Shown here: one piece after another, positions 17,143 to 27,923 of the stretch
Layout of the letters: every line of letters starts with the position of its first letter
Numbering within the stretch: the first letter of the stretch is position 1
NCBI GenBank assembly: GCA_900557455.1
Contig: USSM01000001.1
Span: forward strand, 80,128 to 144,127
Direction of reading: 5' to 3'
From: an uncultured Collinsella sp.
GTDB taxonomy: Bacteria > Actinomycetota > Coriobacteriia > Coriobacteriales > Coriobacteriaceae
Length of the DNA: 64,000 nucleotides
Position numbers and translations under genes: made by a program
The notes under the pieces: generated by a model
What the model saw: the letters and a program-made list of their open reading frames with translations, nothing else
The model's database searches: none
Told to the model about the DNA's origin: nothing

Positions 17143-17871
17143 TTACTCGGCCTTGGGCTCAGCGGCCATCTCGGCCTCGGAGACCTGCTCCTTGCCGGAG
17201 CCAGCGAGGCAGGCGTCAGCCATGAGCTCGCACATAAGGGTGACAGCGGAGATAGCGTCATCGTTGCAGGGGATGCCGTACTCGACCTCGTCGGGATCGG
17301 AGTTGGTGTCGATCAGGGCGACGACGGGGATGTTCAGGCGCTGGGCCTCCTTAATGGCGTTCTCCTCGCGCTTGGTGTCGATGACGAAGAGAGCCTGGGG
17401 CAGACCCTTCATGTCGCGGGCGCCACCGAGGTTGGTCTGGAGCTTGGTGAGCTCCTTGCCGAGCACAGCCTGCTCCTTCTTGGGGAGCACTGCCATGCGG
17501 CCGTCCTCGACCATGGCCTCGAGCTCCTCCATGCGGTTGATGCGGGAGCGGATGGTGACGAAGTTGGTCAGCATACCGCCGAGCCAACGCTGGTTGATGT
17601 AAGGCATGTTGGCGCGCTCAGCGGCGTTCTTGACGGCCTCCTGAGCCTGCTTCTTAGTACCGACGAACAGCACGTTGCCACCCTTGGCGACGTTCTTGAC
17701 GAAAGTGTAGGCCTGGTCGGCGTCGAGGATGGTCTGCTTGAGGTCGAGGATGTAGATGCCGTTGCGCTCACCGAAGATGAACGGCTTCATCTTGGGGTTC
17801 CAGCGACGGGTCTGGTGACCGAAGTGGCAGCCGGCCTCGAGCAGGGTGCGGATATTAATCTTGGTAGCCAT
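17143..17871 (-). CDS. rpsB: 30S ribosomal protein S2
   Basis: Small-subunit protein, last to join the 30S particle. The 242-aa sequence begins [20 protein letters not shown], with [18 protein letters not shown] and [14 protein letters not shown] blocks. The C-terminus ends in an acidic Ala/Glu tail. ATG at 17871 has AGGAGG upstream. It opens the rpsB-tsf transcript and has a strong promoter and a 135-nt structured leader, as is usual for S2 autoregulation. Confidence 0.97.
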   Translation of the reverse strand: MATKINIRTLLEAGCHFGHQTRRWNPKMKPFIFGERNGIYILDLKQTILDADQAYTFVKNVAKGGNVLFVGTKKQAQEAVKNAAERANMPYINQRWLGGMLTNFVTIRSRINRMEELEAMVEDGRMAVLPKKEQAVLGKELTKLQTNLGGARDMKGLPQALFVIDTKREENAIKEAQRLNIPVVALIDTNSDPDEVEYGIPCNDDAISAVTLMCELMADACLAGSGKEQVSEAEMAAEPKAE

Positions 17872-18041
17872 GTTAAACCTCCTGTGGTTTGCCTCCGCGC
17901 GGGGTCATCCTCCAAAACCAACCCGGACATGTGCTACCAAAGCCCGGGCACCACGGTATGAAGTAGCCGCGCGTGCGTGATAAAAACATGTTGCCGTGAA
18001 GCAACCCGATGAATGATAGCAGGAATGCCTCTTCCTGCCAA
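17872..18041 (-). promoter_or_regulatory. rpsB promoter and structured leader
   Basis: On the reverse strand, TTGGCA (18036-18041), 17 bases, TATCAT (18013-18018): a strong promoter with start near 18006. The leader of about 135 nt opens with a GTTGC/GCAAC hairpin (17990-18005) and holds a second hairpin CCCGG/CCGGG (17922-17948). S2 leaders that bind free S2 are known in other bacteria; this one is only a candidate, as I cannot match its structure to a described class. Confidence 0.6.
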
Positions 18042-18090
18042 CCCGCAATCAAAACCACACACCTGAGTGCGGCGCGGGACGTCCCAGCCA

Positions 18091-19011
18091 CTATTCGCCG
18101 CGGGGATGGGCTTGAGCCACAGCCCGCTTAAGCCGATCGGGTGTGAGATGCGTGTAGATCTGCGTCGTGGACAGGCTCGCATGACCTAGCAGCTCTTGAA
18201 CCGAGCGCAGGTCCGCACCGCCCTCGAGCAAGTCGGTCGCAAAGGTATGGCGCATCGCATGCGGGGCGATGTCGGCCGGAATGCCGGCGAGCGTCGCCAG
18301 CGTATGGAACCGCCGCCGGAGCATCGCGGCGCTCATGCGATTGCCGCGCGCCGATATAAGCAGCGGATGCGGCCCGGTAGCGAGGTCGCGGCGCTTTGCC
18401 CGACCGAGCAACTCCGGCCTCCCCTCTTCAATATAGAGACGCGTCACATCGAGCGCACGACGATACAGAGGAACGATGCGCTCCTTGCTTCCCTTGCCCC
18501 ACAGGCGCAGCGTGCGCTCGGACCATGAGATGGATTCCACATTGAGTGCTGCGAGCTCAGAGATACGGGCGCCGGATGCATAGAGCAGCTCGAGCATCGC
18601 TGCATCGCGCAGTCCCGCGGGCGTTGAGGTATCAGGCGTCTTGAGCAGCGCCTCGACCTGCTGGGTCGTAAGGACGCCCGGCAGGTCACGCGGCAGCTTG
18701 GGCGATGCGATCGCCGAGACCGCATCGCCCTCGACAATCCCCTCGGCAGCCATCCAGCGATAGAGCGAGCGAATGGCAGACAGATGCGCCGCAAGGGTTC
18801 GGGGAGCCACCTGCTCACGCGAAAGCTCAGCAAGATAGCGACGAATGGTGCGCACGTCGGCAGCGAAAGCATCAATATCCTCGCGCTCGCACCAGGCAGC
18901 AAAGCGCTCCAGCCTCGAGCCATAGGCCGTCACCGTGTTGGGAGAAAGCCCCTCAACGCGTGCGATATAGGCGATAAACGAGTCGACGGTGTCGTACAGG
19001 TCAAAGGCTAT
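18091..19011 (-). CDS. xerC: Tyrosine site-specific recombinase, XerC/XerD type
   Basis: Xer recombinases resolve chromosome dimers at dif. All catalytic residues are visible: R in SGARISEL, K in GKGSKERIVPL, HxxR in HAMRHTFAT, H in LGHASLSTTQIY and the Y in that last block. The N-terminal SAM-like domain only reaches normal length (about 306 aa) if translation begins upstream of the GTG at 18933: the 26 codons before it encode a typical Xer N-terminus (DSFIAYIARVEGLSPNTV) but contain no ATG, GTG or TTG. An ATA at 19009-19011 lies 9 nt after GGAGG and overlaps the trmFO stop; a CTG at 18999 is the alternative. Whether it is the XerC or XerD partner is not decidable here. trmFO is just upstream, as in Firmicutes. 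Confidence 0.85.
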   Translation of the reverse strand: MAFDLYDTVDSFIAYIARVEGLSPNTVTAYGSRLERFAAWCEREDIDAFAADVRTIRRYLAELSREQVAPRTLAAHLSAIRSLYRWMAAEGIVEGDAVSAIASPKLPRDLPGVLTTQQVEALLKTPDTSTPAGLRDAAMLELLYASGARISELAALNVESISWSERTLRLWGKGSKERIVPLYRRALDVTRLYIEEGRPELLGRAKRRDLATGPHPLLISARGNRMSAAMLRRRFHTLATLAGIPADIAPHAMRHTFATDLLEGGADLRSVQELLGHASLSTTQIYTHLTPDRLKRAVAQAHPRGE

Positions 19012-20345
19012 GACCGGTCGCCTCCAAACAAGTCGGAACGCGTGGCCAAGTAGGCATCGAGGGCCTCGAGCGCACGGTCCGCATAGGCCTGGTAGCGGTC
19101 GCGCTTGCTGCGGCGCTTACCATCCTCGAGTGGCGGCACCAGGCCAAAGTTGACATGCATGGGCTGATAGCCCACGGTGGCAGGATCGGTCGCATAGCCC
19201 ACGAGCGCACCCAGGGCGCCCACACGCGGCAACTCGACGCCCGCGGCACCGATAGCCTCGGCATAGGTGTTGAGCGCCGCGAGCAGACCTGTCGCCACGG
19301 CTTCCATGTACCCCTCGGTGCCGGTGATCTGACCGGCCAGGCGCACACCGGTACCGGGCACGGCAAAGGTGCCATCGAGCACATGCGGGGCGTCGACAAA
19401 GGTATTGCGGTGCATGACACCGTAGCGGAAGAACTCAGCGTTCTCCAGGCCCGGCACCATATGGAAGACGCGCTTCTGCTCGCCAAAGGTCAAGTTGGTC
19501 TGGAAGCCCACCAGGTTATAGGCGGTCTTCTCCTTGTTCTCGGCACGCAGCTGAATCGCCGCCCAGGGGCGACGTCCGGTACGCGGGTCGGTGAGGCCGA
19601 CGGGCTTCATGGCGCCAAAGCGAATGGCGTCCTTGCCGGTGCGCGCAACTTCCTCGGCAGGCTGGCAAGCCTGGAACAGATCGCCGCCCTCAAAGTCTTT
19701 GAGCACCACGCGGTCGGCCGTGGTAAGCGCCTCGATAAAGGCCTCGTACTCCTCCTTATTGAGCGGAGCGTTGAGATAGTCGCCGCCCCCCTGCTCCTCG
19801 TAGCGCGACTGCGAGAACAGCACGTCCATATCGAGCGTGGAGGCATCGACGATCGGCGCCGCCGCATCAAAGAATGCCAGGGCATCGCCACCGACGAGCT
19901 TCATAACCTCTTCACTCAGCGCCGGTGAACACAGCGGGCCCGCGGCAATGACCACGTGACCCTCGGGAATCTGCGTGACCTCGCCGTGCACGACCTCGAT
20001 ATTGGGACGAGCGGCAACCTCGGCCTCGACAAGCTCGGAAAACTTGACGCGGTCGACCGCCAGGGCACCGCCGGCAGGAACAGCCGCGCAATGGGCGCAA
20101 TCGAGCAGGACTGAACCCATGCGCTCAAGCTCGGCCTTCAGCAAACCAGCCGCGGAATCCGGACGGGTCGACTTAAACGAATTGGAGCAGACGAGCTCTG
20201 CCAGGTGATCGGTATGGTGAGCCGGGGAGCTCACCTGGGGGCGCATCTCGCACAGCTTTACGGCAAAACCGCGATCTGCCAGCTGGATCGCGCACTCCGA
20301 ACCCGCCAGACCGCCACCGATAACTGTCACCTGATCGAACTGCAT
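19008..20345 (-). CDS. trmFO: Folate/FAD-dependent tRNA (uracil-54) methyltransferase TrmFO
   Basis: Makes m5U54 in the T-loop of tRNA using methylene-THF and FADH2. The N-terminal FAD motif VTVIGGGLAGSECA is followed by the family blocks CEMRP, ELVCSNSFKS and VDRVKFSE; the C-terminal half has PVGLTDPRTGRRPWAAIQLR and FGLVPPL. ATG at 20345 has AAAGG 9-10 nt upstream; a TTG two codons earlier is the alternative. 445 aa. It follows dprA by 14 bases. Its TAG stop shares bases with the proposed ATA start of the Xer gene. Confidence 0.95.
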   Translation of the reverse strand: MQFDQVTVIGGGLAGSECAIQLADRGFAVKLCEMRPQVSSPAHHTDHLAELVCSNSFKSTRPDSAAGLLKAELERMGSVLLDCAHCAAVPAGGALAVDRVKFSELVEAEVAARPNIEVVHGEVTQIPEGHVVIAAGPLCSPALSEEVMKLVGGDALAFFDAAAPIVDASTLDMDVLFSQSRYEEQGGGDYLNAPLNKEEYEAFIEALTTADRVVLKDFEGGDLFQACQPAEEVARTGKDAIRFGAMKPVGLTDPRTGRRPWAAIQLRAENKEKTAYNLVGFQTNLTFGEQKRVFHMVPGLENAEFFRYGVMHRNTFVDAPHVLDGTFAVPGTGVRLAGQITGTEGYMEAVATGLLAALNTYAEAIGAAGVELPRVGALGALVGYATDPATVGYQPMHVNFGLVPPLEDGKRRSKRDRYQAYADRALEALDAYLATRSDLFGGDRS

Positions 20346-20359
20346 CTGCAAACACCTTT

Positions 20360-21295
20360 CTAATTGACACGTTTTCCATTGTGACCGAAGGGTGTCTGGG
20401 CGTGAAGGGCAAACTTGGAGGGCGCATACCTTCCATCCATCATGCGCTCGATAAGACCCTCGAGTTCAAGCGAACCCAAGAGTTTGAGTACGCCGACAGC
20501 ATCGAGCGAGACGAGCGCCGCGATGTCGTCGACCTTGAGCGGAGAGGCGATGAGCGCATGCATCACGGTCTGCTGCGTTGGATCCAGGTCGGCAATGCCG
20601 GGAGCATCGGGGCGCGAGTAGCGCAGGGTTCCGTAGATGCGTGAGATAGCCATCTCGATAGATTCCTCGTCGATGATGCAGCAGGCACCGTTCGCAATGA
20701 GGTAATTCGTGCCACGCGACTCGGGCGATAGGATCGACCCCGGCACGGCAAGAAGTTCGCGCCCCAAATCCATAGCAGCCTCGGCTGTGGAAAACGTCCC
20801 AGAAGGCATACCCGCCTCGGATACAAAGAGGGCTTGCGACAGGGCCGCGATCACGCGATTGCGGCGCGGAAAGGCGAACTTGCGCGGACCCATGCCCCAC
20901 GGAGAGATCGACACGACCGCGCCACCCGTATCGAGCGTGCGAGTAATAAGCCCCGCGCTCGAACGCGGGTAGACCACGTCGGCGCCCGTCCCCAGCACCA
21001 CGACGTGTTTGCCGCCGGCGTTGACCGCAGCCCAACCCGAGGCCTGGTCACAACCGACCGCGCCGCCCGAAACTACCGTCACTCCCGCCTCGACCGCCAC
21101 CTTTGCCGCAAGCTCTGCCACGGCAAGACCATACGGCGAGGCCTTACGCGCGCCGATGATGGAGAGCGCGGGCGTCGAAAGCACCTCGGGGTTGCCACAC
21201 ACATAGAGCGTCTGGGGTACATCAGAAAGCTCCAAAACGGTCTCGGGATACAATGCATCACCTGGATGCAGCTCAAAGGTCCCCTCGGCCATCAT
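20360..21295 (-). CDS. dprA: DNA-processing protein DprA (Smf)
   Basis: In transformable bacteria DprA protects incoming single-stranded DNA and loads RecA; it is also widespread in species not known to transform. The 311-aa protein has the Rossmann-like fold core (LSIIGARKASPYG, then HVVVLGTGADVVYP) and a C-terminal winged-helix-like tail. The usual SGLARGID motif is here SGGAVGCDQASGW, losing the arginine, which is unusual. ATG at 21295 overlaps the comM stop (ATGA), with GGGAGGAGG upstream. Order comM-dprA-trmFO-xer; the topA gene often found between dprA and trmFO is absent. Confidence 0.92.
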   Translation of the reverse strand: MMAEGTFELHPGDALYPETVLELSDVPQTLYVCGNPEVLSTPALSIIGARKASPYGLAVAELAAKVAVEAGVTVVSGGAVGCDQASGWAAVNAGGKHVVVLGTGADVVYPRSSAGLITRTLDTGGAVVSISPWGMGPRKFAFPRRNRVIAALSQALFVSEAGMPSGTFSTAEAAMDLGRELLAVPGSILSPESRGTNYLIANGACCIIDEESIEMAISRIYGTLRYSRPDAPGIADLDPTQQTVMHALIASPLKVDDIAALVSLDAVGVLKLLGSLELEGLIERMMDGRYAPSKFALHAQTPFGHNGKRVN

Positions 21296-22815
21296 TGGTC
21301 CCTCCTCCCCTGGTACATCGCCGCCTCGAGCACGTGGTCCTGCGTCACTTGCTCGCTCTCGGCGACGTCAGCGATTGTACGCGCGATACGCACCAGGCGC
21401 ACGATGCCACGCCCTGTGAGATGCGTGCGTTTGGATAGGCCGAGTACGCATTTCTCGGCAGCATCATCGAGCTCGAAGGTCGAAACGACGCCGTCAATGG
21501 ACCGCGTCTCGTCATCCTCGGCCTCGGCATCCGCATCGTCCATACGGGACTCGCGCCAGGCGCGAAAGGCGCGACCGCGCACAACGTAGTCACGTAACTC
21601 GGCCGACGACATACCCTCCGCTCCCTCGATAATCACTTGGGGGTCGGGACGGGTCACATCGATCATCATGTCGATACGGTCAGCCAAAGGACCGCGCAGT
21701 TTAGACCGATAGCGCTCGACCATCGCCGCCGAGCAGCGACACGGCACCTCGCGATCGCCCAAAAAGCCGCAGGGGCAGGGATTGCTCGCAGCCAGCAGCT
21801 GAAAGCGCGACGGGAAGGTAAAAGCCCCGTCGACGCGTACGATCCTGACGTAGCCGCGCTCGATGGGCTGACGCAGCGTCTGCAGCACACCAGTGGGAAA
21901 CTCGGCAAGCTCGTCCAAAAAGAGCACGCCGCCATGGGCAAGGCTGATCTCACCCGGGTGCACCGGGCGCCCGCCGCCGATAAGGCCTGCGGTCGAAATA
22001 CTGTGGTGGGGACTGCGGAAGGGGCGGTGCCCCGCCAACAAGCCATCAATGTTCTCACCCAAAACCGAATGGATGCACAGTGCCTCCTGCTGATCCTCAA
22101 CGGAAAGCTCGGGCAGGATGCCGGTCATACGGCGTGCGAGCATCGTCTTGCCCGATCCCGGAGACCCGATCATGAGCAAGCCGAGTTCTCCTGCCGCCGC
22201 AAGCGCCATGCCGCGTTTAGCGACTTCCTGCCCCAGCACGTCGGCATAGTCGAGCTCAGGCTCAAAGGTCGCCTCGACGCCCTCGGAATCCAAGTAGTGC
22301 CGCGCGGCATCGCCCATACCATGAGCAAGCTGAGACAAATGATCGATGAATCCGCAATCCACGCCCGCGAGTGGCACATGCTGGTCTGACCTGCCGGCGA
22401 TAAAAGACAGCCCCATGTCGCGAGCCAGCAGCTGAAACGCCACCTCGCCCTTGACGGGAAGCACCGTACCGTCCAAGCCGAGCTCGCCGGCGATAAGACA
22501 GCGATCGAGGTTGTCACGGGGAATCTGCCCATCGGCCGCCAGAACCGCGATGGCGATGGGCAGATCAAAGCCGCTACCGGTCTTGCGAATATCGCCGGGC
22601 GCCAGATTGACCGTAATGCCCGAGCGCGGGATCTCGAACCCGGCGGAGCGCATCGCACAGCGAATACGACCACGTGACTCCATCACCTCCATACTCGGGA
22701 TGCCGAGCATCTGAATGCCCGGAACGCCGCCAGCAAGCGAGACCTCGACCGTGACGTGAATCGCCTCGACGCCGCGGATGCAGGCCGCGTGAACGGCAAA
22801 CGTCTCGAACGCCAT
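21292..22815 (-). CDS. comM: ComM/YifB-type AAA+ ATPase (Mg-chelatase-like)
   Basis: Hexameric helicase-like ATPase that promotes branch migration when foreign DNA integrates (shown for ComM in Vibrio). The 507-aa protein has an N-terminal ChlI-like domain, Walker A GSPGSGKTMLA, Walker B VLFLDELAEF, sensor NPCPCG and a cysteine-rich GDREVPCRCS segment. I start at ATG 22815, one base inside the yraN stop (TGATG) with AGGTG upstream; the 66 extra codons in the open frame are yraN read in another frame. Confidence 0.94.
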   Translation of the reverse strand: MAFETFAVHAACIRGVEAIHVTVEVSLAGGVPGIQMLGIPSMEVMESRGRIRCAMRSAGFEIPRSGITVNLAPGDIRKTGSGFDLPIAIAVLAADGQIPRDNLDRCLIAGELGLDGTVLPVKGEVAFQLLARDMGLSFIAGRSDQHVPLAGVDCGFIDHLSQLAHGMGDAARHYLDSEGVEATFEPELDYADVLGQEVAKRGMALAAAGELGLLMIGSPGSGKTMLARRMTGILPELSVEDQQEALCIHSVLGENIDGLLAGHRPFRSPHHSISTAGLIGGGRPVHPGEISLAHGGVLFLDELAEFPTGVLQTLRQPIERGYVRIVRVDGAFTFPSRFQLLAASNPCPCGFLGDREVPCRCSAAMVERYRSKLRGPLADRIDMMIDVTRPDPQVIIEGAEGMSSAELRDYVVRGRAFRAWRESRMDDADAEAEDDETRSIDGVVSTFELDDAAEKCVLGLSKRTHLTGRGIVRLVRIARTIADVAESEQVTQDHVLEAAMYQGRRDQ

Positions 22816-23300
22816 CACGACACCTGCCAATCGAACGCGTTGTACTGATGCTCGATCTCGGCGATATGCCCGCCGCGAATGGTGACACCCACGGCATCGA
22901 AGCGAATCGCCTTGAGAGGATAATGCTCCATGAGATAGCAACTTGCGATGCGGCGGTAGCGGCGTTGCTTTTGGGCGTCCACGGCCTCCTCGGGAAAGAC
23001 CTGCGTGTTGCAATCCAGTGCGACACGTCTGGTCTTGACCTCGGCCATCACCACGACATCGTCGAGATCATCGAGCAGCACCAGATCGGCCTCGCCCTCG
23101 GTGCAACGATAACCCTGCTCCAGCAAGGTGTAGCCGCGCTCGTTAAAGTAGTCGATGGTGATCAGCTCGCCCAGCATGCCCAGCTCGCGGGGACTGAGTC
23201 CCTTGATAAACTCGGGCGTCATCGCCCCGCAGTCGAGCTCGCCGTTTTCCCAACGCTCCTTGAGCTGCTGCGTCTTGCTCTTTTTGCTTGCGGCACTCAT
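22815..23300 (-). CDS. yraN: UPF0102 / YraN-family nuclease-like protein
   Basis: 161 aa. Contains the predicted endonuclease-fold core: LGELITIDYFNERGYTLLEQGYRC, GEADLVLLDD and VVMAEVKTR, i.e. the E-(x)-D-ExK pattern of restriction-like nucleases; function unproven in the family. The N-terminus carries a Lys-rich leader (SAASKKSKTQQLKERW) not present in most YraN. ATG at 23300 has GGAAAGGAG upstream. Conserved neighbourhood rnhB-yraN-comM-dprA. A terminator lies between it and rnhB, so it probably opens a new transcript. Confidence 0.87.
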   Translation of the reverse strand: MSAASKKSKTQQLKERWENGELDCGAMTPEFIKGLSPRELGMLGELITIDYFNERGYTLLEQGYRCTEGEADLVLLDDLDDVVVMAEVKTRRVALDCNTQVFPEEAVDAQKQRRYRRIASCYLMEHYPLKAIRFDAVGVTIRGGHIAEIEHQYNAFDWQVS

Positions 23301-23397
23301 GGGGTCTCCTTTCCCGCACACTGCATTGCCCCGATGATGAGGGCACCTTTCATGCGGGTAAGTACCGGAAGCAAACCAAAAGCTGACCAAATGCCGA

Positions 23398-23440
23398 CAA
23401 AAAACGGGCCGTACGCAGCAATGCTGTTGCATACGGCCCG
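23398..23440 (-). terminator. Terminator of rnhB
   Basis: CGGGCCGTA/TACGGCCCG (23405-23413 and 23432-23440) with an inner GCAACA/TGCTGC-like pairing; on the reverse strand TTTTTT follows directly (23399-23404). Confidence 0.85.
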
Positions 23441-23489
23441 CTACCAGCAGGTTTATAAAACCCCAGAGGTCCCTGTCTCCACAATTGAC

Positions 23490-24278
23490 CTAGAAAAGGC
23501 GCTCAGTCTGCAGAAAGTTTCCGCAAAAGCTCACGCGGTGCAGCGGACAAAGTCCATGTTTGCGAATGGCCTCGATGTGCTCGGGGCTCGCATAGCCCTT
23601 CGACTCGGCCAGATGGTACTCGGGGTACTCGGCGTCGTACTCGACCATCATCTCGTCACGCGTGACCTTGGCCATGATGGACGCCGCGGCGATGCAGGCG
23701 ATCTTGGCATCGCCCTTCACCACATCGCGCTCATTGGGAACGGCGCCCAAGGGGTTGCCATCCATGAGGACGCAGTCGGGTTCAAGTCCCGTATCGGCCA
23801 CGGCGCCCGCGACGGCAACGCGGATGGCGCGGGCCATGCCCATCTCATCGATATCCGCAGGAGCGATATGGCAAAAACCGATCGCCGTCGCCACCTCGGC
23901 GATCTTCACAGAGAGCAGCTCGCGGCGCGCGGGCGTGAGCTTTTTGGAATCGTTGATGCCCCAGACGCGCGGCTCCATAGGAAGGCAAACGGCGCATACC
24001 GTCAAAGGACCGGCCACCGAGCCGCGACCCACCTCGTCGACGCCCACGACCACGCCATCCCCACCGAGCTCGCGCATCAGCTCGTACATGCCGTTGACGC
24101 GCTCGCGCTCGGCAAGTTCCTTGGCATGGCGCTTAAGAGCACGCTCACAAGCCTTGATCACCTGCTGACGCGGGTCCTCGCGATAATGCTCCACGAGGGC
24201 GGGAATCTCCTCAAACGTGGCGCTCGCCAGCTCGCCGGCAACCTGCGAAGCCGAAACCGAGCTCGTCATGTTGGCCAT
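23490..24278 (-). CDS. rnhB: Ribonuclease HII
   Basis: Cleaves RNA in RNA/DNA hybrids and removes misincorporated ribonucleotides. Catalytic D-E at VGVDEVGRGS, a further acidic residue in VLMDGN and conserved INDSKKL. The 262-aa protein has about 75 extra residues before the catalytic core, a helical, charged segment (LVEHYREDPRQQVIKACERA); such N-terminal domains occur in some RNase HII. ATG at 24278 has AAGGAGG 7 nt upstream; the ATG at 24296 does not. The gene starts just after the rplS terminator, so it may rely on read-through. Confidence 0.94.
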   Translation of the reverse strand: MANMTSSVSASQVAGELASATFEEIPALVEHYREDPRQQVIKACERALKRHAKELAERERVNGMYELMRELGGDGVVVGVDEVGRGSVAGPLTVCAVCLPMEPRVWGINDSKKLTPARRELLSVKIAEVATAIGFCHIAPADIDEMGMARAIRVAVAGAVADTGLEPDCVLMDGNPLGAVPNERDVVKGDAKIACIAAASIMAKVTRDEMMVEYDAEYPEYHLAESKGYASPEHIEAIRKHGLCPLHRVSFCGNFLQTERLF

Positions 24279-24306
24279 ATCGGGGCCTCCTTGCATGCAA
24301 ATCAGA

Positions 24307-24337
24307 TAAAAAGAAGGGCCACCCGAAGGTGACCCTT
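24307..24337 (-). terminator. Terminator of rplS
   Basis: AAGGGTCACC-TTCG-GGTGGCCCTT with a UUCG tetraloop, followed by CTTTTT on the reverse strand. Confidence 0.85.
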
Positions 24338-24371
24338 GTGTCCAAACGAGTGGACAGACGCTGCGATCTTC

Positions 24372-24713
24372 TTAGCGCTTCTCGGGGATGCGAGCAGCCT
24401 TGCCCACCTTGTCGCGGAGGTAGTACAGCTTGGCGCGACGGACGCGACCATGACGAACGACCTCGAGCTTGGCGATCTTGGGGCTGTGAAGCGGGAAGGT
24501 ACGCTCAACACCGACACCGAAGGACATCTTGCGGACGGTGAAGGTCTCGCGGGCACCGGCGCCGGCCATGCGGATGACGTCGCCCTGGAAGACCTGGATG
24601 CGCTCGCGGTCGCCTTCCTTAATGCGGTAGTGAACCTTGACGTTGTCGGCGACGCGAACCTGAGGAATGTCCTCGCGGATCTGCTGACGCTCGATTGCGC
24701 GGATGTAATCCAT
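24372..24713 (-). CDS. rplS: 50S ribosomal protein L19
   Basis: Protein at the subunit interface. 113 aa: [55 protein letters not shown] and [12 protein letters not shown] are standard. ATG at 24713 has AAGGA 7 nt upstream (a TTG at 24719 is less well placed). In most bacteria rplS follows trmD; here trmD is about 8 kb away, with lepB, glyQS, a regulator and ppdK between them, so this gene has its own promoter and terminator. Confidence 0.96.
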   Translation of the reverse strand: MDYIRAIERQQIREDIPQVRVADNVKVHYRIKEGDRERIQVFQGDVIRMAGAGARETFTVRKMSFGVGVERTFPLHSPKIAKLEVVRHGRVRRAKLYYLRDKVGKAARIPEKR

Positions 24714-24810
24714 GTGCAATTCCTTACTCTTCTAGAGGTGCCGTACCACCTTGGCCGGCACGTAGTTGAACAAACGAATTCGAGTATACACGCGCGGGTT
24801 TCTGCTGCAA
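24714..24810 (-). promoter_or_regulatory. rplS promoter and hairpin leader
   Basis: On the reverse strand TTGCAG (24805-24810), 16 bases, TATACT (24783-24788), with start near 24776. The short leader contains GTGCCG/CGGCAC (24738-24761), a stem with an inner CCA/TGG, which could be an L19-type autoregulatory hairpin; this assignment is a guess from position. Confidence 0.6.
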
Positions 24811-24855
24811 GAACAATTTTTTACGCAGACAAAAAGACAAAACCCGCACATGATA

Positions 24856-24885
24856 GCCGCCCGCCTCACGAATGAGACGGACGGC
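24856..24885 (-). terminator. Hairpin after ppdK, probable terminator
   Basis: GCCGTCCG...CGGGCGGC with inner CTCA/TGAG and a TTCG loop. The T-rich tract on the reverse strand comes only about 17 bases later (TTTTGTCTTTTTG), so termination strength is uncertain. Confidence 0.5.
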
Positions 24886-24922
24886 ATGAGGGGGGCTACG
24901 CTAGGCGTCTAAACCCAAAACG

Positions 24923-27673
<2,751 letters not shown>

Positions 27674-27923
27674 GATACTTCCCCTTCCATGCGCTCTCGC
27701 GCACGACCGTGGTAACGAATCGACCCGCCGGATGCGAGCCGTGAGGGAACTATACGGCGGGTTTTGGGCAGGCTTGAGCAGAGGGTGCGCGGTTTGGTAA
27801 ACGTGTTAAAACTGGCGGTAAACGGTAGGTAAAGGTGGTTACCTTATGAAGATACCACTGCAATAAAAAAGCAGGTCAAGTGCGATATTTTTGCTAAATC
27901 GCTTTATCAAAATGCTACTACTA
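27674..27923 (-). promoter_or_regulatory. ppdK upstream region with three helically phased GGTAAA repeats
   Basis: Forward-strand GGTAAACG at 27796-27803 and 27817-27824, and GGTAAAGG at 27828-27835, i.e. spaced 21 and 11 bases: two turns and one turn of the helix, so all face the same side. The reverse strand offers TTGATA at 27902-27913 with a TATCGC 17 bases on, and an overlapping TTGACC, as possible promoters; neither is convincing. No gene is seen in this 250-base gap. The factor that would bind is unknown. Confidence 0.4.

Noticed and set aside
18091..18933. Accepting GTG 18933 as the Xer start
   Set aside because: It would delete about 26 residues of the conserved N-terminal domain that are plainly encoded in frame upstream, and has no good Shine-Dalgarno.
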